Of a stretch of 64,000 bases of DNA, positions 10,546 through 22,753 are shown piece after piece (the stretch's first letter is position 1; each line of letters begins with the position of its first letter). Origin of the DNA: Vitellaria paradoxa (Eukaryota; Streptophyta; Magnoliopsida; Ericales; Sapotaceae). The DNA lies in contig CM034238.1 of assembly GCA_019916065.1 (NCBI GenBank), positions 26,523,246-26,587,245 of the forward strand, written 5' to 3'. The notes below the pieces were generated by a model. It ran no database searches and was not told the DNA's origin. It saw only the letters and a list, made by a program, of their open reading frames with translations. Both the position numbers and the translations under genes were made by a program.

Positions 10546-12060
10546 GAGCACCAAACTATTGATTTGAGAATGAAAGTAGTTAGCTTATTTGTAATTAGTT
10601 AGTGCTTTCTAGTAGTTAGTATTTATGTTTGAGAAAGAAAAAAAGTGACTTCTTTTAAGTAAATTTTTAATTTTTGTTAATTCAACATTTTTATCCTTAA
10701 AAATTTAAAAGAAAGTTAAAATATAAGAGAGTAAATTTGGTTGGTCACTGTATTAGTTATTAGCTAGCAATTATTGTAGCAGCTGCTAGCTCGTGATGCC
10801 AAATGAAATCTAAAAATTTTGGAAAATTTATTATTTTTTACAATTTTTTTTTACCTTGAGTGACGTGAATTTTTATAAATACATATTATATTTACAAATC
10901 CTAAAAAAGTTTTTATAAATTTTAATAATATTTTTATAATTTCTAATAATATTTTTGTAAATTTCAAAAAATTCTGATAAAAAGTCAAAAATTTTGTCAA
11001 AATCCATTCAACGGACGAAAATTCGTTCCAAACGAAACTATTCTTTTCTTTTTTTTTTTTTTGGTAATTTGTGGTTTACATTCCAAATCAAAAAAAAAAA
11101 CTTAAACTATATTTTATTTCAAATTTTGTAACTCTAAACGTTCCCTTTTTTCAAGAATAATGATAGTGTACACTTTATCATACCGTTTAAAGCACCAAAA
11201 TAAATAAATAAATAAATAAATAAAAAGTAGCTATATTGAAAATATTCGGTGTTTGATATATTGCTCAAAAAGTTAGAGAAAATTAGAAAAAATTTGAAGA
11301 AGTTGAAGAAAATTAGAAAAGGTTAATAAAAGTAGGAGGAATTTATAAGTTTTTGGTGTGGAGAAAATTAAAAAAATTTGACAAAAGTTAAACAATTATT
11401 TTAATTTTTTTGTGATTTTCGGTGCTCCAAATTCGCACTAACTAGTTTTTAGTAATTAAACTTCAATATCCCTTACCTTGTTCATAACTCTTTTTTTTTT
11501 TTTTTTTCTTTTGACTAAAATTTTATTTACTTTTCGGTTTTAGTTTGCATTGTACATGGTGCTGGAATGGAGTGAATGTGGAGTTGATTATGGTCCCAGA
11601 GGTCCGGTGCTTCCAACCCACATCTTGGACAGACTTGGACAGACCAATTTGAGCTAGGTCTCGGGACGGGCTTTAGAAACAATGACTTGATATAAGCGTC
11701 AGGAGAGATTTGGTATTAGGACCGGCCCGGTCCAGTAAGTCCGAATTTTTTAAATTAAAATTAAAGGGTTTTAGAGACCGGTCACTATTTATGGACTTGT
11801 AAAGATTTTAATCATACTAAAAAAACTTGTTTGTGAATAAGTCACAACAAAAAGATAAAAAATGACATTACACATTTTTCACTACATTTCAAAACTGTCA
11901 GTTTTATCCGAAAATAGTACACACTTCACTTATAACTTCCGCGACTTTCCATCTTCTTTACAAAACAAGCAAAATCAGTTTTTGGAACAAAATCAAAACT
12001 GTTTGGAAAAAACCTAAATTGATCATCATTCCTAAGTATCTTTATTTTTTCTGATTTTTA
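10546..12060. other. AT-rich intergenic DNA; right edge of the duplication near 11389
   Basis: Homology to the F unit continues to about 11389 (58441 in the other copy) and then stops abruptly after ACAAAAGTT. The part from about 10840 to 11420 resembles decayed MITE DNA with repeated AAAATTAGAAAA motifs. No gene was recognised. From about 11560 to 11800 a short higher-GC patch also lacks a recognisable coding frame. Confidence 0.5.
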
Positions 12061-12950
12061 AATAGTACTGGTACTGTTTTGAAGATAACTCAAAATGTTG
12101 ATCGACTCCATAGATTTCTCTTACCCAAAACTCGTCATCTACTTGTCATCTGCTTATAATTCATGGTTTTGTTTTCATACTACTATAAAAAACATTAATC
12201 GATACATAACACAAATCAATGATACAAGCCAACATTATTATATTTTTTGAAACAGTACCGGTACTGTTTTGAAGATAGCTCAAAACGCCGATCGGCCCCA
12301 TGGATTTCTTTTGCCCTTAAAACTCGTTATTTGCTTATAATTTATGGTGCTATTTTGAAAACAGTACCGACACTGGTATTGTTTTGTACCGGTACTGTTT
12401 TTATACTGCCTAAAAAACATCAATCAATACATAACACAAACTAACCATACGAGCCAACATCATCATATTTTTTGAAATAGTACCGGTACTATTTTCAAGA
12501 TAGCTCAAAACGCCGATCGGCCCCATAGATTTCTCTTGCCCTTAAAACTCGTTATCTGTTTATAATTTATAGTACTGTTTTAAAAACAGTACCGATAAAA
12601 TAGTACTGGTACTGTTTTCATACTGCCTAAAAAACATCAATCGATACATAACACAAACCAACCATACGAGTCAACATCATCATATTTTTTGAAACAATAC
12701 CGGTATTATTTTGACGATAGCTCAAAACACCGATCGGTCTCATGGATTTCTTTTGCCCTTAAAACTCATTATATGCTTATAATTCATGGTGTTATTTTGA
12801 AAACAGTACCGGTACTATTTTGTACCGATACTGTTTTCATACTGCCTAAAAAACATCAATCAATACATAACACAAACCAACCACACGAGCCAACATCATC
12901 ATATTTTTGGAAACAGTATTGGTACTGTTTTGAAAATAGCTCAAAACACA
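12061..12950. repeat. Tandem repeat, about 190-225-bp units, with nested GTACCGGTAC motifs
   Basis: Five successive units begin at about 12061, 12251, 12476, 12693 and 12912, each with a form of AACAGTACCGGTACTGTTTT followed by GATAGCTCAAAACGCCGATC. Spacings are 190, 225, 217 and 219 bp. Inside a unit the palindromic core AGTACCGGTACT recurs once or twice near its middle. Units 2-4 share nearly all of their length, including ACATCAATCxATACATAACA. Plus-strand frames at 12247-12444 and 12689-13078 repeat with the unit and are not genes. Confidence 0.85.
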
Positions 12951-13384
12951 GATCGCCAAAATCAATCCATGAAGAAGATCGATCAAATGAGCTCTATCTT
13001 CTTGATATCTTCACGACTAAAACGGTAAACAATGAAATTGAAAACAACGAAGGAAAAAAAAAAACGGAAGAAGCGTGATTCTCGGTAAACCATTTTTTCA
13101 CGCGATTTATAAGGAATGAAATAAAAAACGGAAGAACGTGATTCGTGGTTAGCACGATTTATGGCAACTTCTGTCCGACTTAATTATATAAACAAAGGGC
13201 ATTTATGTCATATTAGAAATTATATTTAAAACCAAATTGTGAGACCCACTCAAAAGTGTGACTTAAATACAAAACTTTCTACATTAATGTAACTTAAAAG
13301 CAATACTTTTTTTTTGGTGTAACTAAGATTTTAAAAGATTATAAAGTATGACTTAAATACAATTTTTGTAAAATTAATATGTAT

Positions 13385-15570
13385 ATAACAAATTCGGCCA
13401 TGTAATGTTTGTCTCATGTGAAAATGGGTCTGCGTCGTTTTGGGTTGGGAGCGAGGGAGTCTGAGGGATGGCTGGCAAGGGCCTGGAAGGGGAGTTTTGA
13501 AATTCAAATGTTATATATATGTATATTATATTTTATAAAATTATAAAAATTATATTTTTTTAAATAGAAAATTAATTTTTTTTGACATTTGTGCTATATG
13601 ATCAAAGTTTTGCCACTATTAAATCAACAACTGATTGTTATTGCTTTCTTTTTTGTACCCATATTATCTACAAATGACATATATCTATACAAAGATATAA
13701 TTTATTTTCAACTGTTAGATATATTCAATTGTCAAAATTACTTATTTTTCCATCTTTTTCAGTCATATTACATGAAAATATAATTCTTCACTATTTTCAT
13801 ATATTTTTTGAAATCTTTTATTTATAAAAGTTTTTAAATTAATATTTTAAAAATGTCATAAATTTTGTAATAAATAATAAAATTGTACATTAAATAATAT
13901 GTGGATATCTATTAGACAAAGTCAACTAAATTTATTTATTTTTAAAAAATATATATTTAAACTTTAATTTTCTTTAAAATTTTATTAAAAATAAACATTT
14001 AAATTAAATTTTCAATTTTAATATACTTAAAACTTAAATTTTAAATACACACACTTTTACACTCTTTGTGTCATTTATATAGTAAAGAAATAATAAAATT
14101 GTGCATTAAACAATATATGGACATCTATTAGACCAAGTCAATTAAATTTTTTATTTTTTTAAAAAAAAATATATTTAAACTTTAATTTTCTTTAAAATTT
14201 TATTAAAAAAATAAACCTTTAAATTAAAATTTCAATCTTAATATACTTAAAGCTTAAATTTTAGATACATGCACTTTCACACTTTTTGTGTCATTTATAT
14301 AATAAGAAAGTTTAAAATTTTGAATTTGAAATATTTTTAACTATTAAATTTGTTGAATGATCAATATTATTTTTCTTTTTTTTCTTATTTTTCTCATATT
14401 TTTTAATACTTTTTATATAACAAATTTTAAATTAATATTTTAAAAAATGTGGTAAGATCTATATATCAATTTGGGTCACTTGGTTGGACATGAGGCTCGG
14501 CTTGTTTCTTTGGTTGGGGGGGGGGATTGTTCTGAACAAATCTTATATTATATTTTGTAAAATTATATAAATTATATTTTTCTAAATAGAGAATTAATTA
14601 TTTTTTAAATAAATAGGGAATTAATAAAAATGGATAAAGTATTAAAATTGATAAATTGTTTGCAACAAAAAAAAAGAGTAAAAACGTTTTCTTTTTTTTT
14701 TTTACTTTTTTTTGTTTAAGTTTTTTTTTTTTTTGGAAACAAAAAACATCAATAGATTTAACAAACATATTTTTGTTATTAATTTACAAAAGTTTAAAAA
14801 CATAAATAAAAAAACAAAAAATATAAACGTTGCCAAAGTGGGGTGTCTACAATTTTATTATTATTATTGTATAGCTCCTTATGACGCCTATATAACAAAT
14901 TTGGTCACTCGATGTGAATAAGGTCAGGGTCGTTTTGGGGTGGGGGAGTGGGTTGTTTTGAAATTCATATCTTATATATATATATATTTATATATATATG
15001 TATATTATATTTTGTAACATTATATAAATTATATTTTTCTAAGTGGAGAATTAATTATTTTTTAAATAAATAAAAAATTAATTTTTTTTTTACATTTGTC
15101 CTACATCATCAAAGTTTTGCTTCTGTTAAATCAACAACTAACTGTCACAGCTTTTTTTTGTACCTATATTATCTATAAATGATATATATTTATGCAACAA
15201 TATAGCTTTATTTTCAACCGTTAGATTTATCCAATAGTCAGGATTATTTCTTTTTCTCTTCACTTCGATTGTTTTTTCAGTCACATCACATGAAAACATA
15301 ATCTCTTACTCTTCCTATATATTTTTTGAATAATTTTTATATATAAAATTTTTTAAATTAATATTTTAAAAATGTGATAATATTTGTAATAAATAATAAA
15401 ATTCTACATTAAACAACATATGGATATCTATTAGACAAAGTCGATTAATTTTTTTTAAATATATTTAAACTTTAATTTTCTATAAAATTTTATTAAAATA
15501 AACATTTAAATTAAAATTTCAATTTTAATATACTTAAAACTTAAATTTTAACCACATATATTTTTTCGCT
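13385..15570. repeat. Diverged direct repeats of an AT-rich unit
   Basis: A stretch beginning with a GTTTTGGGTTGGGAG-like GC patch and running into TATA-rich DNA occurs at about 13385-14330. It recurs partially at 14455-14640 and again at 14885-15560, with shared landmarks such as ATCAAAGTTTTGC and AAATCAACAACT. A 10-G run lies at about 14515-14524. Related fragments appear at 16000-16150, 24800-25260 and 38700-39200. There is no coding content; this is probably the remains of one dispersed element. Confidence 0.6.
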
Positions 15571-15574
15571 CTTT

Positions 15575-15968
15575 GGCCATGTTTGATTACGGGATAAAAA
15601 ATGAGAGATTGGACTATGAGTCAAGTGGGGACCAATATCCTTTGTTTGGTTTTGTAAAATAACTATGGATAAATAGTCTCTTTGGATATTATATCCCTCA
15701 AAATAAGAGATAAGTAATACTATAAAAAATGTGGTATTACTTATACCCCATTTTCAGATTTGTTTCCTGCCAAAATCTAAAGGCTCAGAATTATTTCCTA
15801 TTACATCTCATGTGAAATTATATCTTTTATCCTATTTTATATCCCACCAACCAAATACCAAAAAAATAATCCTACATAAAAAATTAACCCTATATTATAT
15901 TCAATCCCATATATTATCCCATAGTGTTACTTATACTTCATCATCAAATCTCTCAAAACAAACATGAC
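15575..15968. mobile_element. Candidate MITE with short terminal inverted repeats
   Basis: The left end GGCCATGTTTGATTACGGG and the right end CTCTCAAAACAAACATGAC are imperfect inverted repeats sharing (G/T)CATGTTTG. The interior repeats GGGATAT- and ATCCC-type words in opposite orientations. TTT occurs on both outer sides, a possible short target duplication. There is no transposase frame; the 78-codon frame inside is not supported. Confidence 0.5.
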
Positions 15969-16363
15969 TTTTGTACCATTTAAAATAAAATTAAAATTTT
16001 GAATTTGAGATATTTTCAACTGTTAAATTTGCTCAATGATCAGGATTATTTTCTCTTTCTCTCACTCTTCTCATATTTAATACTTTTTATATAAAAGATT
16101 TTAAATTAATATTTTAAAAAATGTGATAATATTAGTAATAATGATAAAATTTTATACTTTCACTCTTTTTTGATTGGTGATTTATATTTTTATAGGTTAT
16201 TCTTATATTTTTTTCATGTAGGTTTGCTTTATAAACTTAAATTTGAACTATTTATATGTTAAATTATATTTTTGTACCTTTAAACACAAACAGTTACTAG
16301 TAATTTTATGTAATACGTCAAGGTTAAACAAAATTATAGGTTTGAATGATCGTGCTAGACTAG

Positions 16364-16623
16364 CTAGATTAATGTAACGATAGTCGAGTCCTCCGGTCAT
16401 GACCTAGCCCACCGCCTATTATTCGTACCACGCACTTTGCCCTTACTCCTTCAAGTCGAGGCTTGAGTCATTCTTACCATAACCCGACTGGGCTAGATTA
16501 ATGTAATGAGAGTCAAGTCATCTAGTCATGACCTAGTCCACCCCTACCATTCATACGGCTTTGCCCTTAACTCCTTCAAGTCGGGGCTTGAGTCATTCTT
16601 ACCCTGACTCGACTGGACTTGCC
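16364..16623. repeat. Two tandem 130-bp units
   Basis: CTAGATTAATGTAA begins at 16364 and again at 16494. Both units continue through TCATGACCTAG and CTCCTTCAAGTCG to the end. The region is more GC-rich than its surroundings. No function is apparent. Confidence 0.75.
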
Positions 16624-17879
16624 TGTTCCCTTTCCAAGTTATCAGCCCCTTTCCCTGCCTTTCAAACTTTTTCTACATTTTTTTTTTCCAAAATGCATAT
16701 GCAACAACGAGCAAGTCTAAATGATTCTTCCAAGTTCCCAATGTAATGGCCTAAATGACTATTTTCAAATAAAGTATAAATTTACCATATATATTTTTAA
16801 AATTGTATTATTTGTAATTTATTTATATTTTACCCAAGATTTTATTTATAATTTATATTTATCTTTTAAGACCAAATAATTTATTTTTCAGGCCAGTTAA
16901 ATTTATGTATATTTTATTGTGCATAATTTATTAAAAATACATAAAATTAATGGGTCATGGTTAGATTTTTCTAATCCTAACCCAACTTGACCCGATTGAG
17001 AAAGAAACAAAGAGGGACCGAGTCAAGGAGAAGTAAGTTGACCAGGACCCTAGGTCCAATCAAGTTTATCTTGATCCAATTTATATGATTAGTTACACCC
17101 CTTTAAAAGTCCAAACCTATCTCAAAGTTGATCAATTCTAGATCAATCCTGTCCCTTATAACAATTCATCTCTTTTAGTTATGTTAGGTATGCTTTATAA
17201 AAATTTAAATGGGTAAATAATCATTTTTTTAACAAACACATGTTAAACTTTTACACTTCATTTGAAAAGATTTCTCTTTAAGAATTGATTAAATTTTAAA
17301 CTAAAAAATTGATTTAATTTGATTTGATAAATAAAATTTTGTATTTGGAGAACATGTTTAAAATTAAGAATTGAATTGAATTGAATTGTTTTAAGTAAAA
17401 CATCAAATTTGACCATATTAATAGGAAATAAAAAACATGGTAAATATGATATATAAAGGTAAATTTGTCCACTTATTTAAATGATTGAAGAAAAGAATAA
17501 ATTCTCATCAAATTTTATCAAATTGAAGTTATGAAATAAAATCAAATCTAGCTCATAAAATCTTATTTTGAATTTAAACATAAGAATTGATAGGAATTCT
17601 TACCAAGTAAAATCAAATTTTATCAAATTGACCATTCCAAACAGAGTGTTAAGAAATTGAATGAAAATTGTGGAACTGAAAAGGTTAACAAGTTTATATT
17701 TCTCCCCTAGGCAGGACTATTTCATCCTCGAATAGGATTCCAACAAGTCATATTGAATTCCAGAGCTAGATTTCATCAGTTTCTATTAAATTTCCTAAGC
17801 CGGAACAAAGTTTCTCAACTATCCCGAGATGAATTTCATCAAACTTTATTAGTTATACTATCTCAATTTCATCATATTC
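16624..17879. other. AT-rich intergenic DNA without recognisable genes
   Basis: No intact frame, RNA gene or clear transposon end. Short GAATT repeats lie near 17370-17390. The stretch around 17180-17640 starts and ends with MITE-like words (ATTCCAAACAGAGTG at the right), but I could not pair the ends. Confidence 0.4.
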
Positions 17880-18230
17880 CCAAACAAAAGCTTATCCTCG
17901 ACTAAGTTATTTCCGAGCAAGTTTATTCTCAAGAAAGGTTATCCCAAGCAAGTTACTCCCGAGTAAGTTTATCCCCGAGAAAGGCTTATCTAGAGTAAGC
18001 ATATTCCTGAGCAAGTTTTTATCCTCGAGAAAGGTTATCCCGAACAGGTTATTCCCAAGCATGTTTATCCCTGAGAAATGTTATCCCAAGCAAGCTATTC
18101 TCGAGCAAGCTTATCCCTACCAAGCTTATTCTTAAGCAAGCTTATTCCTAAGTAAGATTATTCCTAAGTAGACATATCCCCAGGCAAGGTTAGTCCTAAG
18201 TAAAAGTATTCTCGAGCAAAGTTATCAGTG
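17880..18230. repeat. Short-unit minisatellite, (A)GCAAGxTTATxCC(xxAG)
   Basis: About twenty degenerate copies of a 15-18-bp word run head to tail. Examples are GAGCAAGTTTATTC, CCCAAGCAAGTTA, GAGCAAGCTTATCCC and CCTAAGTAAGATTA. They alternate between GAGAAAGGTTATCC and GAGCAAGTTTAT forms. The array has no spacers and lies next to an LTR-like region, so it may be part of an LTR or its flank. Confidence 0.7.
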
Positions 18231-18638
18231 TTCAGACACTTATTCGTGTTCAAAAAATGTTATGGTTAGTACATTCAAGCAGAAAAGTCCAAAAAAAAAC
18301 CATGAAGATGATATTATTTTGCGATTCTGATGGTTTCAAACCGTTATAGGCATATGGTCGCATTGATTTTAAAAAAATACATGTAATTGAAAAAAAAAAA
18401 AGATCACCCAAATTAAACACGTGCAAAAAGTTATGACCATTAGAAGTTTTCATAGTATAATTCAACTTTATTTGCACTATGATCACAGTCTACTATGATC
18501 AACCATGGCAGTCTGCATTCACCACCAATAAGGAGAACCCACTTAGTGGGTAGTATATGAACATCGCTCTCATCTTTCTAATGGCTGAGTCTATTATCTG
18601 ACCACGATAAGCCCTGATTATGTTTAGGCACATATAAA

Positions 18639-18920
18639 AAGGATTATTAAAAGGATATTCGAAACGATATGCATCAAACTGGCTCATACCCAGTTGTTGA
18701 CATTCAAAACCCTGGTTTAATCATTGACCAGGTATCTCCCTTAAGCTAGGCTTGTTCAAGCTGTATGGTTTAGTTGGGAAGGATCTTCAAAAGAATATTC
18801 AAAAGGATATATGTCCAACTAGCTCATACCCACTTGTTAACATTCAAAGCCCTAGTCTAATCATTGACTAGATATCTCCTTAAAGCCAGGTTTGTACAAG
18901 CTGTTTGGTTTAGTTAGGAA
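18639..18920. repeat. Two direct repeats of about 140 bp
   Basis: Two copies, starting at about 18639 and 18784, share AAAAGGATAT, the phrase CTCATACCCA(G/C)TTGTT, CATTCAAA(A/G)CCCT and TCATTGAC(C/T)AG. Each ends in CAAGCTGT(A/T)TGGTTTAGTT. Minus-strand frames over the first copy are not supported. Confidence 0.65.
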
Positions 18921-20638
18921 GGATTATCTAAAGGAAAGTAAGTCCTAATTTCAATCAGGCGCATAAAAATGATTATCAAATGGAAGGTAAGCCCTGACTT
19001 CGTTAAGGCTCACAAAAAGGAAGATAAGCCCTATCTACGATCAAGCAAATGCCGAATTTAAAGTTACACCCTTATCTATAAATGGTTCTTTCATATGATT
19101 TTTAGTGGAAGGTTGAAATAATTTAAACACTTAAAGCATCTTTTAAATAATTTTGTTTAATTTTTCAAAAAGCTAGCATGATTCCCGGATCATGCCACCT
19201 CCATACATCTTTCCCAATGCTTTTCTTAAATGATATGGTTAGATAGTCAAAAAGTAAGCATGATTCTTGGATCATGCTACCAATTGTATAGGCATGATCT
19301 TACCTTAGTTGATTTTTCTCCACTAATAATTTTCTCTACACTCCCTATAAATTGTGTGTCTTCAAAGAGAAGAAAATAAGAGAGAAATAATAATAAATTA
19401 TTAATTAGTGAGGCTGAAGATTTGGTGTTGCTTGGAGGAAGAAGAAATGCTTGGAATTTTTCAATTTAGGTGGTGTTCAAAGCTAACTCATTTTTCCTTC
19501 TCAGACTTGGCCATTAATATCTTCATTGAGGTAGGATGATGAACCTCCTAAAATATATTTGATGCATTTTCTGGTTTGAAGTGTGAAACTTGATTGTGAT
19601 AAAAATAAATACCCGTATATTGGGGGTAGGAAAGCCAAAATTTTGATTGATGTAACTCAGTATGCTGACAGCTCTCTATTTGTAACTTCTTATGTGCTTC
19701 TGATCTCTAAAATGGTGGAATTAGGCTTCGGAAAAAACATGAAAGTTGTAGCCTTTCAGTTTTCTTTTCAACGCAAAAAGAATTGCATCAATCCGATTTG
19801 TGAGTCAAAAGTTATGTCCAAAATACTGAGCACGTGTAAAACTGTATTTTTTGAACAAACTGAACTCAAAGCTATTTTTGTACCTCTAGACCTTAGAATT
19901 TTGAAAAGTGTAAAATATGAAAGTTGTAGGTCTTGAAGTCTAGTTTCTACAGATATAAAGTTTATAGATATTGGAGTCCTGCTCTATTTTATATGAATTT
20001 TCTTTCAAGCTGCTATTCTGCTTAGCTTTAATTGATGCTTGTTTGAATTTGTTTAGAATATTATGTTTAAAGATTTATTTAAATTTCCAATTTCCTTCTG
20101 TTAGTTATTGTCATGTTAATATTTCTATTGATATGAAATTATTTTAAACTAGATATTATGTATTATTTGACACTCTAATATTGATGATAATTGACTTAGA
20201 TAATCAGTTTCATCATGGATAGTTAGATGACTTATTCAAACTAAAATGCTAATATTTGATAAAATGTCCAAAAGAAACAATGGACTTGTTCTTTTCTCAT
20301 TTGGTCTTTCTTAAATGAATTTGATTTATTTTTAGGCATTGTTTTGTCAACCTAGCAAGTTATATAACTATATTTTTATGATTAAGTGAATTTAATGAAA
20401 CTCATTTAATACCTTCCTAAACATTGGAATAATTCTGTGGATATTTGTGGATATCTTGAAGCCAAAAACCTATGATAAGGGTTTGGTTATAAATAAGATG
20501 ATGATTGGAAATTTATTTAGATTATTTTGAATAAAATAAAACTTATCAATTTTGCTAAAAATTAAATATAAGTCAAAGAGCTATTTATTTTCTTTATATT
20601 CCATAAAATAATAAAATAAAAGGTAAAAGAAGCAAAAA

Positions 20639-20722
20639 CCGAGATTTGCAGCCAATGAGGTTCGAACTTGCGACTTTAAATCGCAATTAGGGTCGCCCAC
20701 CCACTAAGCTACCAACCTCGGC
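20639..20722 (-). other. tRNA-like sequence (relic or SINE head)
   Basis: On the minus strand the ends pair (CCGAGGT with ATCTCGG). There is an A-box-like TGGTAGCTTAGTGG, a possible anticodon arm TTGCGA / TTTAAAG / TCGCAA with a 7-base loop, and a B-box-like AGTTCGAACCTC. Spacing after the T arm is too long for a normal tRNA, so I do not call a working tRNA gene. Confidence 0.45.
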
Positions 20723-21480
20723 CTAATTAATATACCATTAGAAATAATTTTATTCTTATCAAATTTGGTACGGTAAACTTGTCAACACAATTAACTAAAA
20801 TACTAATTCGTATTCTAAATTTTTTTTTTTACTTGCTACTTGTAAATTTACATATAGTACCTACCTTTGTGATACTGATATTGATGGCTATGTTAAATCT
20901 TTGATTTATTGAGAATTTCTATTAAATTATGGATTTAGATAAAGTGCTTAAAAAAAATATATACTGCTTGTGACTGAATAATCCCACTTTTGATTCATCA
21001 CCCGAGAACATTGCCGGTTGTTATTAAAAATGTCTGATTTCCATACAAGGTACCTTTAGAATGTAAAAGGGTGATAAGAAATTAAGGCACTCAGTGCTAA
21101 AGTTATTTTTGGCAATGGGGTGATGGGTGGGTAGAAATGGCCTTTTAGATGAAGATGGGAACATGCATTTTATTTGGGAGATGCTCCCTTCTGACCTGGC
21201 CAGTCAGGTAGCCGGTCGCGACGGCTAGGTTTTTGGTAGGTGACACCGTCGGTATGCATTGGATGCTAAGTCCGTAAAGTCACTGGTTCCCAAGGTTGGG
21301 GGTAAAGGAGGATAGGAGTATGATTATCTTAGGAGGATTTAAATTAAACTCCTTTACAAAATTTTACTGTGACTAGCAACCTCTCTTGTTATGTATGAAT
21401 GATGTGTTGGAATTATTTAATTATATTTAATTCCTCTCGATTAATATTTTATAAAAATATATATATATATGTATGAAACC

Positions 21481-21560
21481 TATATCACTACGGGATTTGA
21501 TCCCGAGACCTTGAAAATCTAAATCTGAGATCCCTACCACTGCGACACAGACTTCATTGT
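21481..21560 (-). other. tRNA-like sequence, probable SINE head
   Basis: On the minus strand, GTGTCGCAGTGGTAGGGATC (A-box-like) is followed by GGTCTCGGGATCAAATCCC (B-box-like), then a TA-rich tail at about 21450-21480. It lacks an acceptor stem. A tRNA-derived SINE fragment fits best. Confidence 0.4.
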
Positions 21561-22292
21561 GGTACACACATCAATATTTAATTCTTTTTACATGTAAGTA
21601 AAATAGTAGTTACAGTGATGGTTTCATCGAATCGTTGTAAGTATAATTTACATTATTCAGTTGAGATCTATTGAATTAATTGTTGCATAAATAGTATGCC
21701 ACCTAAACACATTCACTTGATACAGTGTAGTATTACAACCATTGCATATAGGCACTTAGGAGATTCTGATTACTGGGCTTTAGTAGCTCACCCCTTGTGG
21801 GAATATTTTTTTCAGGACATTAAGCACAGGGATACAGAAGATGAGCTGGAAAGAGATTAATTTCTCTTAAATATTCCATCAGAAGAGTTATCTATTTTTT
21901 TCTTCTTTCCTGCGCAGAGGTGGAGGACTTTATTTTTGGTCTGTAATAATTGTTGGATGATTGTAATTATTAAGCATAGACCTAATTTACTTTTATTTGG
22001 TATGTAATGTTAATCGCGTGGTTGGGACACTTAGATGGCTCTGTAATATTTTTCTCTATCTTTATCTTGTGCCCTGTAGTTGAAATCCCATCAAATGGTT
22101 CAATCCAATTACTTATAAATATTGTTTAGGATAATCATAGGATTTTGACTATCTTAAATTTTTCTTACGGGTCAACCCCAATTTGGAGGAAAACTCTGGG
22201 GTGTGACAGCGTGTTATTATCATCTTATTTTTATACCTAACAAATAAATTCCAAGTCACCCCTGGGCATTCGGTTATGAAAATTCGGGGCGT

Positions 22293-22753
22293 GACACGCT
22301 GTGCCACATCGAAAAAATTCAAACCCATTTTCTGAATTTGGTCGATTATGTTTTTAGCCTACAAATTTCGGCAAAAAAAAATGGTATCAACTAAAATTGA
22401 AGAGAAAGAGAGAAATTAGGCAGCGGCAGGAAACGTGGGTGCAGAGAGGGAGAAAGGGAGGGGGGAGAGAGAGAGAGAGAGAGACCTGAGCAACCAGCGA
22501 CGGCAATGGCGATCGGCGCTTGAGAAGAACATAGCTTTGAAGAAGGAAGGGGCGTTGAGCTGTCACGCAAAGAGAGAGAGAAGTGTGGGAGCAGTGGAAA
22601 GTGTAGGCGCAGAGGAGCGGGAAATGGATTTTTTCTCGACTGCCTGGTAGCGGCCGCTCGCGTCCAACAAACGGTCAATGACTGTTGTTTTGTCGACCGC
22701 CTCGACAACGGTCGACCGACTCCTAGCCGTGTTTCCCCGATTCTGTGGTAGTG
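22293..22753. mobile_element. CACTA-type transposon right end (copy 1)
   Basis: A GC-rich segment whose right terminus reads TTCCCCGATTCTG(TGG)TAGTG, the reverse complement of a CACTA-type end. Just inside are several GGTCGACCG- and CGGTCGA-like words, as expected of CACTA subterminal repeats. A GA microsatellite lies at about 22467-22482. The same 460-bp segment occurs at 42545-43006 with the cleaner terminus CACTACAGAATCGGGG. The left end is missing. Frames of 71-171 codons in both copies overlap on opposite strands and look like by-products of GC content. Confidence 0.6.

Larger units (their letters stand above)
19100..22208 (-). mobile_element. Gypsy-type LTR-derived region
   Basis: The right edge, GGGGTGTGACA at 22208, is the reverse complement of the TGTCACACCCC start typical of many plant Gypsy LTRs. 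About 400 bp inward, on the minus strand, lies CACAAGGGGTGAGCTACTAA. The LTR at 59629 carries a closely related ACAAGGGGTGAGTACTAA at a similar distance from its start. No gag or pol frame is present, so this looks like a solo or truncated LTR. The left end was not found and is approximate. A second terminus-like word, GGGGCGTGACA, ends at about 22295, hinting at one LTR nested in another. Confidence 0.5.

Noticed and set aside
12689..13078. 129-codon frame in the tandem array
   Set aside because: Repeats with the satellite unit (compare 12247-12444) and has no protein features.
17880..18230. CRISPR-like array
   Set aside because: Units are contiguous and degenerate with no unique spacers, and the DNA is from a plant nucleus.
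20639..20722. Functional tRNA gene
   Set aside because: Box motifs and paired ends are present, but the distance from the T arm to the acceptor stem is too long and the stems have mismatches.
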